Source: Gehongia tenuis | GTDB lineage: Bacteria > Bacillota > Clostridia > Christensenellales > NSJ-53 | Direction of reading: 5' to 3' | Length of the DNA stretch: 64,000 nt | Assembly (NCBI RefSeq): GCF_014384795.1 | Contig: NZ_JACRSR010000003.1 | Span: 166,479 to 230,478, forward strand | Part shown: piece by piece, positions 46,394 to 56,215 of the stretch | Numbering within the stretch: the first letter of the stretch is position 1 | Layout of the letters: the number at the start of each line of letters is the position of its first letter | The notes under the pieces: generated by a model | Databases searched by the model: none | What the model was told of the DNA's origin: nothing | Seen by the model: the letters and a program-made list of their open reading frames with translations, nothing else | Position numbers and translations under genes: made by a program

Positions 46394-46666
46394 ATGAACA
46401 AAGCTGAACTGGTTGTGGCCGTCGCTGAGAAGGCCGGTATGTCCAAAAAGGATGCTGAAAAGGCTGTTAGCTCTTTTGTTTCTGTTGTAACCGAAGCGCT
46501 GGCCAAGCAGGAAAAAGTATCCCTGGTGGGTTTTGGTACCTTCGAAGTGCGTGAGCGTGCCGAGCGCAAGGGCCGTAACCCCGCTACCAAGGAAGAGATC
46601 ATCATCCCTGCTTCCAAGTCTCCCGTTTTCAAGGCAGGCAAGGTGCTGAAGGATTCCGTACAATAA
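46394..46666 (+). CDS. hup: HU family DNA-binding protein
   Basis: This 90-residue nucleoid protein bends and packages DNA as a dimer. It has an N-terminal helical body (MNKAELVVAVAEKAGMSKKD), the core VSLVGFGTFEVRERAERKGR, and the DNA-clasping arm RNPATKEEIIIPASKSPVFKAG. AAGGAGGGC lies ahead of the ATG, and promoter and terminator of its own fit high expression. Confidence 0.97.
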   Translation: MNKAELVVAVAEKAGMSKKDAEKAVSSFVSVVTEALAKQEKVSLVGFGTFEVRERAERKGRNPATKEEIIIPASKSPVFKAGKVLKDSVQ

Positions 46667-46679
46667 TTTGTGCAGAATA

Positions 46680-46708
46680 AAAGGTCAGGCATTGCCTGGC
46701 CTTTTTTT
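46680..46708 (+). terminator. Terminator after HU
   Basis: AAGGTCAGGC/GCCTGGCCTT stem followed by eight T, immediately before the ribosome site of rqcP. Confidence 0.9.
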
Positions 46709-46722
46709 TCGAGGAGGTTCAC

Positions 46723-46965
46723 ATGCGGCTGGATAAATTTTTGAAGGTTTCTAGAATCATTAAGCGAAGAACCGTAGCGAACGAAGCTTGTGATGCAGGC
46801 AAGGTTTCGCTGAACGGTCGGTCCGCCAAGGCGTCGACCGCAGTCAAACCGGGTGATATTTTGGAGATTACCCTGGGAGAGCGCACCACCCGCTATGAAA
46901 TTTTGCAGGTGATAGAAAACGCTGGCAAGGCCCAGGCCGCCGATCTTTATCGGGTGCTGTCATGA
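46723..46965 (+). CDS. rqcP: S4-domain ribosome quality-control protein RqcP (YabO)
   Basis: An 80-residue protein made almost wholly of an S4 RNA-binding domain ([20 protein letters not shown], then [20 protein letters not shown]). RqcP works with RqcH on obstructed 50S subunits to add alanine tails. The location downstream of mazG/yabN agrees with Bacillus yabO. GAGGAGG precedes the ATG. The stop overlaps the ispDF start by four bases, so quality control and isoprenoid genes are coupled here. Confidence 0.92.
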   Translation: MRLDKFLKVSRIIKRRTVANEACDAGKVSLNGRSAKASTAVKPGDILEITLGERTTRYEILQVIENAGKAQAADLYRVLS

Positions 46966-48212
46966 TTTTTAACGAAGCTATAGCCTCTGACAGCGCCAGA
47001 AATGCTGAAGCCCATGGGCCTCAGGGACATGGGGCCTTTTGTCGGGATTATGAGCGGGAGATCTGGGCGCTGGTGGTAGCTGCAGGCCGGGGCGAACGCA
47101 TGGGTGCGCCGGTCAACAAGGTTTTTTTGGGTGTTGCGGGAGTCCCGGTGCTGGTGCGCACCCTGCTGGCTTTTGAGAGACATCCGGGGATCCATGGTAT
47201 CGCGTTAGTTTATGGGCCGGGAGAAGCGGAGATCTGTCAACGTTTTCTGCGTGAATTCGGTATCAGCAAGGTGGAGATTATGGCCGAAGGAGGCGCTACT
47301 CGCCAACAGTCGGTGGCACGCGGGCTTGGGATCATGCCGCGGGTGCGGGGTGTTCTGGTGCATGACGGCGCCCGGTGCATGGTAACTCCGGAGGTGATCA
47401 GCCGCTGTATTGACGGTGTGGCGGATCACGGATCCGCGGTGGCCGCAGTGCCCGTTAAAGACACGGTGAAAATGGTGGCCGACGGACAGGTGACGGAAAC
47501 GCTGGACCGCACAGCTCTTTGGGCAATGCAGACGCCTCAGGCCTTCCGATACAGCGAGCTTGCTGCTGCTTATGAAAGAGCGGAGCGGGAGGGATGGCAG
47601 ACCACTGATGATGCGGCCGTCATGGAAAAGGCAGGTCACAGGGTGCGCCTTTGTGCTGGAGATGAAAACAATTTTAAGCTGACCACGCCGGAGGACCTGC
47701 TCCGGGCGGAAGGCTTGCTGGGGGGGGCCAGAATGCGGATTGGTTTGGGTTATGATGCCCATAAGCTGACGGAAGGGCGGAAGCTTATTTTGGGTGGCGT
47801 GGAGGTTCCTCATGAGTGGGGCCTTTTGGGCCATTCCGATGCGGATGTCCTGGCTCATGCGGTGATGGATGCGCTGCTTGGCGCCGCCAAGCTTGGCGAT
47901 ATTGGCAAGCTTTTTCCTGATAGCGATGAACGGTATCGAGGCATATCCTCCCTTAAGCTGATGCGGGAAGTGGGTGAGCTGCTTCGGAGGGCTGGATATG
48001 AGATTGGCAATGTGGACGCGACCATCATTGCGCAACGGCCCAAACTTGCGCCCTATCGGGAGGCTATGGAAAAAAATATGGCGGAGGCCTTGGACGTGGA
48101 CGAAAATCGCATCTCGGTCAAGGCTACCACCACGGAAAAAATGGGCTTTGCCGGCCGGGAGGAAGGCATCGCTGCGGAGGCTGCGGCCCTGATTACGGGA
48201 GGAAAAAGCTGA
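46962..48212 (+). CDS. ispDF: Bifunctional IspD-IspF (MEP isoprenoid pathway)
   Basis: A 416-residue fusion of 2-C-methyl-D-erythritol 4-phosphate cytidylyltransferase and MEcPP synthase. After an unusual 33-residue N-terminal extension, IspD has [30 protein letters not shown] and TPQAFRY. IspF begins near 258 with [20 protein letters not shown] (zinc Asp/His), then [20 protein letters not shown] and IGKLFPDSD. IspE is not here; IspD/F fusion skips the middle step. It overlaps rqcP by four bases at one end and radA by one base at the other. Confidence 0.95.
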   Translation: MIFNEAIASDSARNAEAHGPQGHGAFCRDYEREIWALVVAAGRGERMGAPVNKVFLGVAGVPVLVRTLLAFERHPGIHGIALVYGPGEAEICQRFLREFGISKVEIMAEGGATRQQSVARGLGIMPRVRGVLVHDGARCMVTPEVISRCIDGVADHGSAVAAVPVKDTVKMVADGQVTETLDRTALWAMQTPQAFRYSELAAAYERAEREGWQTTDDAAVMEKAGHRVRLCAGDENNFKLTTPEDLLRAEGLLGGARMRIGLGYDAHKLTEGRKLILGGVEVPHEWGLLGHSDADVLAHAVMDALLGAAKLGDIGKLFPDSDERYRGISSLKLMREVGELLRRAGYEIGNVDATIIAQRPKLAPYREAMEKNMAEALDVDENRISVKATTTEKMGFAGREEGIAAEAAALITGGKS

Positions 48213-49582
48213 TGGCCAAGGCCAAGACCGTTTTTGTTTGCAATGCCTGCGGTTACGAGACGCCAAGGTGGATGGGCAAATGTCCGGACTGCGGCGCCTG
48301 GAATACGCTGGAAGAGGAGGTTCGGGCGCCGGAGGCACCATCCGGTGCGGGAAAGAGGAGTCCTCTGCCGGTCAATTTCACCGCGCCTCAGCGTCTCAGC
48401 CAGGTGGAAACAGGGGAACAGATCCGCACATCCACCGGGATTGGAGAACTGGACCGGGTGCTGGGCGGCGGTGCGGTGGCCGGCTCGCTGGTCCTAGTGG
48501 GCGGCGACCCCGGCATCGGCAAGTCCACGCTGCTGCTTCAGGTCTCCCATAATCTTGCCAATCAGGGCAAAACGGTGCTCTATATCACCGGCGAGGAATC
48601 ACCCCGCCAGGTGAAGCTTCGGGCGGAACGGCTGGGCGCCGACGCCGAAAAGATCTATGTCCTCCCTGAGACGGACATCACCGTGCTGGAAGCGGCCATC
48701 GCCTCCATGAAACCCGACTATGTGGTGGCCGACTCCATTCAGACTCTGTACGACCCAAACCTCACCTCGGCACCGGGCAGTGTGTCCCAGGTGAAGGCGG
48801 TGACCTCCTTCTTCCTTCGGATTGCGAAGGGCGAGGGGATCACGGTGTTTTTGGTGGGCCATGTGACCAAGGAGGGTGCAATTGCCGGCCCCAGAGTCCT
48901 TGAGCATATGGTGGATACGGTGCTCTACTTTGAAGGCGAGCGGCACCAGCTCTACCGCATCCTGCGCAGCGTTAAGAACCGCTTTGGGTCCACCAATGAG
49001 ATCGGCGTCTTTGAGATGGTAGATACGGGCATGGTGGAGGTCAAAAATCCCTCGGCCATGATGCTATCCCGTCATACCCGGGGGGCATCGGGTTCGGCGG
49101 TGTTCTGCGCACTGGAGGGCACACGGCCTATGCTGGTGGAGGTCCAGGCGCTGGTGGCAAAGACCGCGTTCCCCGCGCCCCGGCGGACGGTAAACGGCGT
49201 GGACTACAATCGTGCCATGCTGTTGATGGCGGTGCTGGAGAAAAAACTCCTCTATCCGCTCAACAGCCAGGATGTTTACATCAACGTGGCAGGCGGCATG
49301 CGGCTCACCGAGCCGGCGGCGGATCTCGCCATCCTGGCGGCCATCGCTTCCAGCCTCAAGGATCAGCCGCTGCCCGACGATACGGTGTTTTTGGGCGAAG
49401 TCGGCCTCACCGGCGAGATCCGGGGTGTGCCGAACGGGGACAAGCGGGTGATGGAATGCAGGAAGATGGGCTACAACCGTATTTATCTGCCCCATCATCA
49501 CGCAAGCCAAAAGGTGGAGGGCGTGGAACTTTTCTCGGTACGCCATGTGGCCCAGGCCTTTGCCACAATCTTTAAAAAATAG
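48212..49582 (+). CDS. radA: DNA repair ATPase RadA
   Basis: RadA (Sms) is a RecA-like branch-migration helicase. The 456 residues begin with a four-cysteine zinc finger (VCNACGYETPRWMGKCPDCG), followed by the RecA core with Walker A GGDPGIGKSTLLL near 92 and the RadA-specific KNRFGSTNEIGVFEM. A C-terminal Lon-protease-like domain (from about 290, with GGMRLTEPAADLAI) lacks protease function. Start ATG overlaps the ispDF stop. A strong terminator follows. Confidence 0.97.
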   Translation: MAKAKTVFVCNACGYETPRWMGKCPDCGAWNTLEEEVRAPEAPSGAGKRSPLPVNFTAPQRLSQVETGEQIRTSTGIGELDRVLGGGAVAGSLVLVGGDPGIGKSTLLLQVSHNLANQGKTVLYITGEESPRQVKLRAERLGADAEKIYVLPETDITVLEAAIASMKPDYVVADSIQTLYDPNLTSAPGSVSQVKAVTSFFLRIAKGEGITVFLVGHVTKEGAIAGPRVLEHMVDTVLYFEGERHQLYRILRSVKNRFGSTNEIGVFEMVDTGMVEVKNPSAMMLSRHTRGASGSAVFCALEGTRPMLVEVQALVAKTAFPAPRRTVNGVDYNRAMLLMAVLEKKLLYPLNSQDVYINVAGGMRLTEPAADLAILAAIASSLKDQPLPDDTVFLGEVGLTGEIRGVPNGDKRVMECRKMGYNRIYLPHHHASQKVEGVELFSVRHVAQAFATIFKK

Positions 49583-49591
49583 AGCTTTATC

Positions 49592-49617
49592 GGAGGAGGC
49601 GGAAGCCTCCTCTTTTT
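49592..49617 (+). terminator. Terminator after radA
   Basis: GAGGAGGC-GGAA-GCCTCCTC hairpin followed by TTTTT. Confidence 0.92.
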
Positions 49618-49677
49618 GGTTTCCCCTCTACGCAAAAGGCTGGGATTGTGGTATGCTTGTTCAGGGAGGGTTTGAAC

Positions 49678-50499
49678 TTGGAAGCATGGGATAAACATGG
49701 GAAATTGATCACCTATTTGAGAGAATTGGGCGATGCGGCGGTAGCCTTCTCCGGCGGGGTGGACAGCACCTATCTTCTTGCGGCCTGCAAGGAAGCGCTG
49801 GGGGAGAAGACGCTGGCGCTGAGCGCGGTGACGCCGCTGCAGCCTGCATGGGAGCGGCGGGATGCCTGCGAACTGGCCGGACGCTTGGGCGTAAAGCACC
49901 AAAGAGTGGATTTGGACGTGCTGGATAGGGACGCGGTCGCATCCAATCCAGCGGACCGCTGCTATCACTGCAAGAAGGCCATCTTCTCCCGCCTGTGGGA
50001 GGAGGCCCGGAAGGCGGGCTTTTCCCATCTTTTGGACGGCGGTAATGTGGACGATTTGTCCGATTACCGGCCGGGCAGACAAGCCGTGCGGGAGCTGGCG
50101 GTGTTTAGTCCTCTTGAAGCCGTGGGCATGTCCAAAGAGGAGATCCGGGCAAACTCGAAACGGCTGAATCTTCCAACCTGGGACAGGCCTGCTTTTGCCT
50201 GCCTCGCTTCCCGCATTCCCTATGGAACAGCGCTGACAAGGGAGAACCTGGAGCAGGTGGAGAGAGCGGAAGCCTACTTTTTCAAGAAGGGCTTTTCCAA
50301 TGTACGGGTGCGCCATCACGGCACCATTGCCCGCATCGAGGTGGACCCGGGGGATCGCAGACGTTTCTTCAATGAGCAGTTCCTTGACGAAACGGGCGCT
50401 TACCTTAAAAGCCTTGGATTTAAATATGGAGCACTGGACCTATTGGGTTACCGCATGGGCAGCCTCAATAGCGCTTTGGCAAAGGAGGAACGTTCATGA
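49678..50499 (+). CDS. larE: ATP-dependent sacrificial sulfur transferase LarE
   Basis: LarE adds sulfur to the pyridinium precursor of the nickel-pincer nucleotide (NPN) cofactor. The 273 residues show the PP-loop AFSGGVDSTYLLAA near 22, RCYHCKKAIF, and FACLASRIPYG, the segment where LarE enzymes carry the cysteine that gives up its sulfur (Lactobacillus type) or binds a cluster (three-Cys type). Start is TTG with GGGAGGG seven bases upstream. It overlaps larB by four bases. Confidence 0.92.
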   Translation: MEAWDKHGKLITYLRELGDAAVAFSGGVDSTYLLAACKEALGEKTLALSAVTPLQPAWERRDACELAGRLGVKHQRVDLDVLDRDAVASNPADRCYHCKKAIFSRLWEEARKAGFSHLLDGGNVDDLSDYRPGRQAVRELAVFSPLEAVGMSKEEIRANSKRLNLPTWDRPAFACLASRIPYGTALTRENLEQVERAEAYFFKKGFSNVRVRHHGTIARIEVDPGDRRRFFNEQFLDETGAYLKSLGFKYGALDLLGYRMGSLNSALAKEERS

Positions 50500-51257
50500 C
50501 GGAACAGGAGCTTAAGAAATTTCTGAAGGACTATCAGGAGGGCCATGTGAGCCTGGACCAGGCGGTGAAACGAATCAGGAACATGCCCTATGAGGATTTG
50601 GGCTTTGCCAAGATCGATCACCACCGAGGCCTTCGGGTAGGCTTTCCCGAAGTGATCTACTGCGCGGGCAAGACGGTGGAGCAGTGTGCGGCCATCGCTT
50701 CTCATATGGTGGCCGGAGGAACGGACAATATTTTGATGACCCGCGCTTCCCGGGAAGTCTATGACGCGGTGGCTGCTTTGTATCCCTGGGCCCATTATCA
50801 TGAAGCCGCACGCATCTGTCATGTGCTGAAGGGCAAGATCGCGGAATCAGAGCGACCTATTGCCGTGGTGGCGGCGGGCACCAGCGATCTTCCCGTGGCC
50901 GAGGAGGCGGCGGTGACGGCCTGGGCGATGGGTCAGAAGGTGGAACGGATTTACGACGTGGGTGTAGCGGGTCTGCACCGTCTGCTGGCCCAAATGCCTA
51001 AGCTTCGGGAGGCCAAGTGCCTGGTGGTGGTGGCCGGCATGGAGGGAGCGCTCCCCTCGGTGGTTGCGGGCCTGGTGGAGGCGCCGGTAATCGCCGTGCC
51101 CACCAGTGTGGGCTATGGCGCAAATTTCGGCGGGCTTTCCGCCCTGCTTACGATGATCAACAGCTGTGCTTCGGGCATCAGTGTGGTCAACATCGACAAC
51201 GGCTTTGGAGGCGGCTATCAGGCGGCTCTCATAGGACGAATGGCGGAACCCAAATAA
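50496..51257 (+). CDS. larB: Pyridinium-3,5-biscarboxylic acid mononucleotide synthase LarB
   Basis: LarB carboxylates and hydrolyses nicotinate adenine dinucleotide in the first step of NPN cofactor synthesis. The 253 residues have an N-terminal helical region and a C-terminal PurE-like carboxylase domain (from about 120, VVAAGTSDLPVAEEAAVTAW, then VVVAGMEGALPSVVAGLV and VPTSVGYGANFGGLSALLTM). It sits between larE and larC in a tight operon. Confidence 0.93.
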   Translation: MTEQELKKFLKDYQEGHVSLDQAVKRIRNMPYEDLGFAKIDHHRGLRVGFPEVIYCAGKTVEQCAAIASHMVAGGTDNILMTRASREVYDAVAALYPWAHYHEAARICHVLKGKIAESERPIAVVAAGTSDLPVAEEAAVTAWAMGQKVERIYDVGVAGLHRLLAQMPKLREAKCLVVVAGMEGALPSVVAGLVEAPVIAVPTSVGYGANFGGLSALLTMINSCASGISVVNIDNGFGGGYQAALIGRMAEPK

Positions 51258-51271
51258 AAGGAGGTTTGAGG

Positions 51272-52564
51272 GTGAGAACACTATATATGGATTGCTACTC
51301 CGGGATCAGCGGGGATATGACCTTGGGCGCACTGCTGGACCTGGGCGCGGATCAGGCTGAGTTCTTAAAGCGGCTTTCCCAGCTGGGGCTGGAGGACGAA
51401 TACCGCATCACCATCCGCAAGGATGTGAAGATGGGCATTACCGGCACCAAGGTGCGGGTGGATCTTCTGGACGGCCAGGTGAACGGCGGTGTGGACGTGG
51501 ATATTGCAAAACATGATGAAGAACACCACCATGGGCATGCGCACAGCCATGAACACGAGCACGAGCATGCTCATGAGCATGGAGGCCATCATCACCATCA
51601 GCATCGCGGCCTAAGCGATATCCTGCGGATTCTTGAGAACAGCGGTCTGCCCGGACCGGTAAAGGTTCACGCTTCCGCGATCTTTCTTAGACTTGCGCAC
51701 GCCGAAGCGCATGTCCATGGAACCACGCCCGAGGAGGTGCATTTCCATGAGGTGGGTGCGGTGGACGCCCTGGTGGACATTGTGGGCAGCGCTATTTTAA
51801 TGGATATGCTTGGCATTGAGCGTGTGATCTCGGGACCGGTCAATGTGGGCAGCGGTACCGTGAAGTGCGCCCATGGCATCATGCCTGTTCCGGCGCCGGC
51901 CACGGCGGAGCTTCTTATCGGCGTGCCCACCTATGCCGGAGGCAGGGGTGAACGGACCACACCTACCGGCGCGGCCATCCTGACCCACTACTGTGGCAAG
52001 TTTGAATCCATGCCGGTGATGCAGGTGAAGGCCTTTGGATACGGTATCGGACACAAGGATTTTGAGGTGGCGAACTGCCTTCGGGTTGCCCTGGCGGAGG
52101 AGACAGAGGAGGTTCCCGGCCGCACGGTGGCCGTACTGGAAGCCAATTTGGACGATATGACCGGCGAAATGTTCGGCTTTTTGATGGACCGGCTGATGGA
52201 GGAGGGCGCCCTCGACGTGACCTTTCAGCAGGTCATGATGAAGAAGAACCGGCCTGGGGTACTGGTCTCGGTGGTTTGTGAGCCCGGGCAAAGGATTTAT
52301 CTGACAAAAATTTTGATGGAGGAGAGCACCACTCTGGGCGTGCGTAGTTCCATATGGGAACGGGAGGTGGCTCCCCGAAGTTTCAAGGAATTGGATACGC
52401 CCTGGGGTATGGTCCGGGCCAAGCTGGCCAAGGACGGATTCACTTTGGAATACGAGGACCTTAAACGCATCGCGCAGGAGAAAAATCTGCCTTTGCCGGA
52501 AATTTACCGCAGGCTCTACGCTTATGGAGAAAAAACGCTGGGTAAAGACGAACATTCATTGTAG
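51272..52564 (+). CDS. larC: Nickel insertion protein LarC
   Basis: LarC inserts nickel into the pincer cofactor (CTP-dependent cyclometallase). The 430-residue protein has YMDCYSGISGDMTLGALLD at the start, a His-rich metal-store region (about residues 87-112, many HEH and HHH), and LDDMTGEMFGFLMDRL near 290. In Lactobacillus plantarum larC is read through a programmed frameshift as C1/C2; here it is one uninterrupted frame. GTG start after AAAGGAGG. No larA racemase gene is in the window. Confidence 0.94.
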   Translation: MRTLYMDCYSGISGDMTLGALLDLGADQAEFLKRLSQLGLEDEYRITIRKDVKMGITGTKVRVDLLDGQVNGGVDVDIAKHDEEHHHGHAHSHEHEHEHAHEHGGHHHHQHRGLSDILRILENSGLPGPVKVHASAIFLRLAHAEAHVHGTTPEEVHFHEVGAVDALVDIVGSAILMDMLGIERVISGPVNVGSGTVKCAHGIMPVPAPATAELLIGVPTYAGGRGERTTPTGAAILTHYCGKFESMPVMQVKAFGYGIGHKDFEVANCLRVALAEETEEVPGRTVAVLEANLDDMTGEMFGFLMDRLMEEGALDVTFQQVMMKKNRPGVLVSVVCEPGQRIYLTKILMEESTTLGVRSSIWEREVAPRSFKELDTPWGMVRAKLAKDGFTLEYEDLKRIAQEKNLPLPEIYRRLYAYGEKTLGKDEHSL

Positions 52565-52662
52565 AAATTCATAAAAAGTTAGCAAAACCTGTTGCCAACG
52601 GCGGCGGGTTTTGTTATCATAAATCTATGTTCTACACTATATAAAAAGGGAGGCAAATTGCG

Positions 52663-53979
52663 GTGGAAAAATTGTTTCGACTCAAAGAAAACAACACCAC
52701 GGTACGCAAAGAGATCTTGGCCGGCGTCACGATCTTCTTTGCAATGGCGTACATCATCTTCGTCAACCCCAGTATGCTTGAAGCCACGGGTATGAGTGCT
52801 TCGTCTGTCATGGTGGCGACCTGTATCGGCGCTGCCATCGGCTGTTTCCTGACGGCATTCATGGCCAACCTTCCCTTCGCACAGGCGCCTGGCATGGGCC
52901 TCAACGCGTTCTTTACGTATACGGTGTGCCTGGGTATGGGCTATACCTGGCAGCAGGCGTTGACGCTGGTGCTCATTTCCGGCGCATTGTTCTTCGTTCT
53001 GAGCGTAAGCCCCTTCCGCAAGGCTTTGATCCGTTCCATCCCCATGGTTTTGAAGAACGCGATTGGCGCCGGTATTGGACTATTTATCGCATATGTCGGT
53101 CTTAAAAACGCGGGCATCATCGCCTTTAGCGGTGCGGATGCCGCCAGCGCCACGCCCGGTCTTGGCAACATCACCGCCGGCGGACCCCTGCTTGCGGTGA
53201 TCGGCCTTCTGATCACCGGCGTCTTGATGGCCTTTAAGGTGAAGGGTGCCATCTTCATTGGCATCGTTGCATCCACTATCATTGGTATTCCTCTTGGGGT
53301 TACGGTTTTCCCGGATTCTTTGACGATGACGGATATTTCGCTGGCCCCCACCTTCTTCCAGTTTGATTTCGGCGGCCTGATGAGCCAAGGTCTGCTCGCG
53401 CTGATCACGGTCATTATCTCCTTCACGGTTGTGGATATGTTTGATACGGTGGGCACGCTCATCGGCACCGCCAACCGCAACGGTATGCTGGATAAGGACG
53501 GCAACCTGCCCCGCGGTGACCGTGCGCTTATCGCTGACGCCATCGCCACCATGGCCGGCGCCTGCCTGGGCACCTCCACGGTGACCACCTTTGTGGAATC
53601 CTCCACCGGCATCAGTGAAGGCGGCCGCACGGGCCTTACTTCCGTAATCGTGGGTGTGCTGTTCCTGGTAGCCATTTTGCTGGCTCCCATCGCGGGCATC
53701 ATTCCTTCCGCCGCCACCGCTCCCGCCCTCATCATCGTGGGTGTGCTGATGCTGGCTGTAGTGAAGAACATTGACTGGCACAATTTTGAGGATGCATTCC
53801 CGGCCTTCATGACCATCGCGATCATGCCTTTGGCCTACTCCATCGCCGAAGGTATCGGCTTTGGTTTCATCTCCTACACCGTGGTGAAGATGTGCCGCGG
53901 CAAGTTCAAGGAGATTCCCGTGCTGATGTATATCCTCTCAGCAATCTTTATCCTGCGGTATATTTTGATCAATGTGTAA
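52663..53979 (+). CDS. NCS2 family purine permease (PbuG/GhxP-like)
   Basis: A 438-residue, about 14-segment nucleobase:cation symporter of the AzgA/PbuG/GhxP subgroup. Signature regions: the opening VRKEILAGVTIFFAMAYIIF with NPSML, AQAPGMGLNAFFTYTV, FTVVDMFDTVGTLIGTANR, and the TSTVTTFVESSTGISEGGRT segment that contacts the base. It probably imports hypoxanthine, guanine or adenine. Start is GTG after GGGAGG. The position ahead of purE-M-N-H-D and the presence of purR suggest purine-regulated expression. No purine riboswitch was recognised in the 98-base upstream gap. Confidence 0.9.
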   Translation: MEKLFRLKENNTTVRKEILAGVTIFFAMAYIIFVNPSMLEATGMSASSVMVATCIGAAIGCFLTAFMANLPFAQAPGMGLNAFFTYTVCLGMGYTWQQALTLVLISGALFFVLSVSPFRKALIRSIPMVLKNAIGAGIGLFIAYVGLKNAGIIAFSGADAASATPGLGNITAGGPLLAVIGLLITGVLMAFKVKGAIFIGIVASTIIGIPLGVTVFPDSLTMTDISLAPTFFQFDFGGLMSQGLLALITVIISFTVVDMFDTVGTLIGTANRNGMLDKDGNLPRGDRALIADAIATMAGACLGTSTVTTFVESSTGISEGGRTGLTSVIVGVLFLVAILLAPIAGIIPSAATAPALIIVGVLMLAVVKNIDWHNFEDAFPAFMTIAIMPLAYSIAEGIGFGFISYTVVKMCRGKFKEIPVLMYILSAIFILRYILINV

Positions 53980-53994
53980 TGAATAATGGCGAGA

Positions 53995-54027
53995 AGCTCG
54001 GCGGTGGGACAAGCCGCCGGGCTTTTC
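53995..54027 (+). terminator. Terminator between the permease and purE
   Basis: GCTCGGCGG/CCGCCGGGC stem followed by TTTTC, so purE onwards may be transcribed separately or by attenuation. Confidence 0.75.
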
Positions 54028-54051
54028 AGCCTTAAAGGAGGAAATGATTCA

Positions 54052-54549
54052 ATGTCCAAAATTGCTGTGGTTATGGGTTCGCAAAGTGACCTGACAACGC
54101 TGGAAGGCATGATTCGGCTGCTGAAAAAGTTTGAGCTCGATTTTGAGGTGAAGGTGCTTTCGGCCCACCGCACGCCCGATGAGGCGGCGGCCTATGCCAA
54201 GAGTGCTCGGGAGAATGGAATCGACGTGATCATTGCGGCCGCCGGCAAGGCTGCCCATCTGCCCGGCGTTCTGGCCGCCCACACCACGCTGCCCGTCATT
54301 GGTATTCCCGTCAAGGCGTCGGTACTGGACGGCATGGATGCACTTTTTTCCATCGTGCAGATGCCGACCGGAATTCCCGTTGCGACGGTGGGTATCAACG
54401 GTGCGGAGAACGCGGCGCTTTTGGCCATTGAAATGTTGGCCATCCGGGATGAAAAATTGGCGGGCAAACTGGCCGAGCATCGGGCCTCCATGAAAAAGGC
54501 CATGGTCACGGCGCAGGAGTCTGTGGACCGCCGCATCAGCGAACTGTAA
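54052..54549 (+). CDS. purE: 5-(carboxyamino)imidazole ribonucleotide mutase PurE
   Basis: A 165-residue purine biosynthesis enzyme. It has the conserved [20 protein letters not shown], the catalytic [13 protein letters not shown] loop, [20 protein letters not shown] and the [18 protein letters not shown] strand. These bind CAIR/N5-CAIR. Class I (with PurK) against class II cannot be told by eye, and no purK lies here. AAAGGAGG precedes the ATG. First of five co-directed pur genes. Confidence 0.94.
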   Translation: MSKIAVVMGSQSDLTTLEGMIRLLKKFELDFEVKVLSAHRTPDEAAAYAKSARENGIDVIIAAAGKAAHLPGVLAAHTTLPVIGIPVKASVLDGMDALFSIVQMPTGIPVATVGINGAENAALLAIEMLAIRDEKLAGKLAEHRASMKKAMVTAQESVDRRISEL

Positions 54550-54560
54550 GGAGGATTTCC

Positions 54561-55580
54561 ATGATAACCTATAAGGACGCGGGCGTGGACGTCCACGCGG
54601 GATACGAAGCGGTTCGGCTCATGAAGGAGCATGTGAAAAAAACGCTGAATGACAATGTGCTCACCGATCTTGGCGGCTTTGGCGGCATCTATCGCCTGGA
54701 CGGACTCGGATCGGAACCGGCGCTGGTTGCGGGCACCGACGGTGTGGGAACCAAGCTGAAGCTGGCTTTCGTGATGGATAAGCATGACACGGTGGGCATC
54801 GACTGTGTGGCCATGTGCGTGAACGATGTGGCCTGCCAGGGTGCGAGGCCGCTGTTTTTCCTCGATTATTTAGCTACGGGCAAACTGGAGCCTGCCAAGG
54901 CGGCAGACATCGTGAAGGGCGTGGCGGAAGGCTGCCGCGAAGCCCATTGTGCCCTCATCGGCGGGGAGACGGCGGAAATGCCCGGCTTCTACCCCGAAGG
55001 TGAATACGATCTTGCCGGATTTGCAGTGGGTCTAGTGGATGTGCCCCGCGCCGTCACCGGCAAAAATATCCGGGAAGGGGACGTGCTCGTCGGCATCGCA
55101 TCCACGGGCGTCCATTCCAACGGTTTTTCCCTGGTGCGAAAGCTCATGATGAAGGAGGATAAGGACCTCTTTAAAAAAGTGGATGAGCTGGGCTGCACCG
55201 TAGGGGAGGCGCTGCTCACGCCCACCCGCATCTATGTGGACGCTGTGACCGCCATGATGGCTGCGGCGGAGGTGAAGGGTCTCGCCCATATCACCGGCGG
55301 CGGTTTTATTGAAAATATTCCCCGGATGATTCCGCAGGGCTTGTCGCCTCGGATCAAAAAGGGCAGCTGGGATATTCTGCCCATCTTCGATGTGCTCAAA
55401 AAGGCCGGGGATCTGACGGACGATGTGCTGTACAATACCTTCAACATGGGTATCGGTATGGTTGCCGCGGTGGCGCCCCGGGATGTGGACGGCATCTGCG
55501 AGGCGCTCAGCGAACTGAATCTCAAAAATTATATCATCGGCGATGTGGTTTGCGGTGATGGAGAAGTAATATGGGCATGA
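54561..55580 (+). CDS. purM: Phosphoribosylformylglycinamidine cyclo-ligase PurM
   Basis: PurM makes aminoimidazole ribonucleotide by ATP-dependent ring closure. The 339 residues begin with [19 protein letters not shown], then [37 protein letters not shown] (nucleotide-binding strand) and [16 protein letters not shown]-type N- and C-domains are complete. It lies 11 bases downstream of purE and overlaps purN by ten bases. Confidence 0.96.
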   Translation: MITYKDAGVDVHAGYEAVRLMKEHVKKTLNDNVLTDLGGFGGIYRLDGLGSEPALVAGTDGVGTKLKLAFVMDKHDTVGIDCVAMCVNDVACQGARPLFFLDYLATGKLEPAKAADIVKGVAEGCREAHCALIGGETAEMPGFYPEGEYDLAGFAVGLVDVPRAVTGKNIREGDVLVGIASTGVHSNGFSLVRKLMMKEDKDLFKKVDELGCTVGEALLTPTRIYVDAVTAMMAAAEVKGLAHITGGGFIENIPRMIPQGLSPRIKKGSWDILPIFDVLKKAGDLTDDVLYNTFNMGIGMVAAVAPRDVDGICEALSELNLKNYIIGDVVCGDGEVIWA

Positions 55581-56215
55581 AACGAATTGCGGTGATGGTC
55601 TCCGGCGGCGGAACCAATCTGCAGACGTTGATCGATGGCTGTGAGAAAGGAGAAATCCCCGGCGAGATCGTGGGCGTCATTTCTTCAAGCCGCAGGGCCT
55701 ACGCGCTGGAACGGGCGAAAAAGCACGGCATAGCGGGGGAGGCCATTCCCAAAGCGGACTTTGCGTCGATGGCGGAATGTCAGGCTGCCCGTCACGAGGC
55801 GCTGACCCGGCTGAAGCCCGATCTTATTGTGCTGGCGGGCTATCTTGGGATCGTGCCGGGGGTTACGGTGGCCCAATATCCGAACGCCATCATCAATACC
55901 CATCCCGCACTCATTCCCAGCTTCTGCGGAAAAGGGTTTTACGGCCTGAAGGTGCATCAGTCGGTACTGGATTACGGCTGCAAGGTGTCGGGATGCACCA
56001 TCCACTTTGTGGATACGGGCACCGATACGGGCCCCATTATCTTCCAGGGCGTGGTGCCCGTGGCGGATGAAGACACTGCGGAAAGCCTGCAGGAGCGTGT
56101 TATGGGCGTGGAACACCGCCTGCTGCCCAGGGCAGTCAGACTGTTTTGTGAGGACCGGCTCCATGTGGAGGGCCGGAAAGTGACGGTATTACCAAAGGAG
56201 GAACATCATGGTTAA
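55571..56215 (+). CDS. purN: Phosphoribosylglycinamide formyltransferase PurN
   Basis: PurN formylates GAR using 10-formyl-tetrahydrofolate. The 214 residues show [16 protein letters not shown] (phosphate loop), the catalytic [20 protein letters not shown] and [20 protein letters not shown] with the conserved Asp. It is slightly longer than usual at the C-terminus. It overlaps purM upstream and purH by eight bases downstream; an ATG two codons later is an alternative start. Confidence 0.95.
   Translation: MGMKRIAVMVSGGGTNLQTLIDGCEKGEIPGEIVGVISSSRRAYALERAKKHGIAGEAIPKADFASMAECQAARHEALTRLKPDLIVLAGYLGIVPGVTVAQYPNAIINTHPALIPSFCGKGFYGLKVHQSVLDYGCKVSGCTIHFVDTGTDTGPIIFQGVVPVADEDTAESLQERVMGVEHRLLPRAVRLFCEDRLHVEGRKVTVLPKEEHHG

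Noticed and set aside
52565..52662. Possible purine riboswitch ahead of the NCS2 permease
   Set aside because: The only structure seen is a CAAAACC/GGTTTTG hairpin; the conserved purine aptamer loops are absent and the gap is short.
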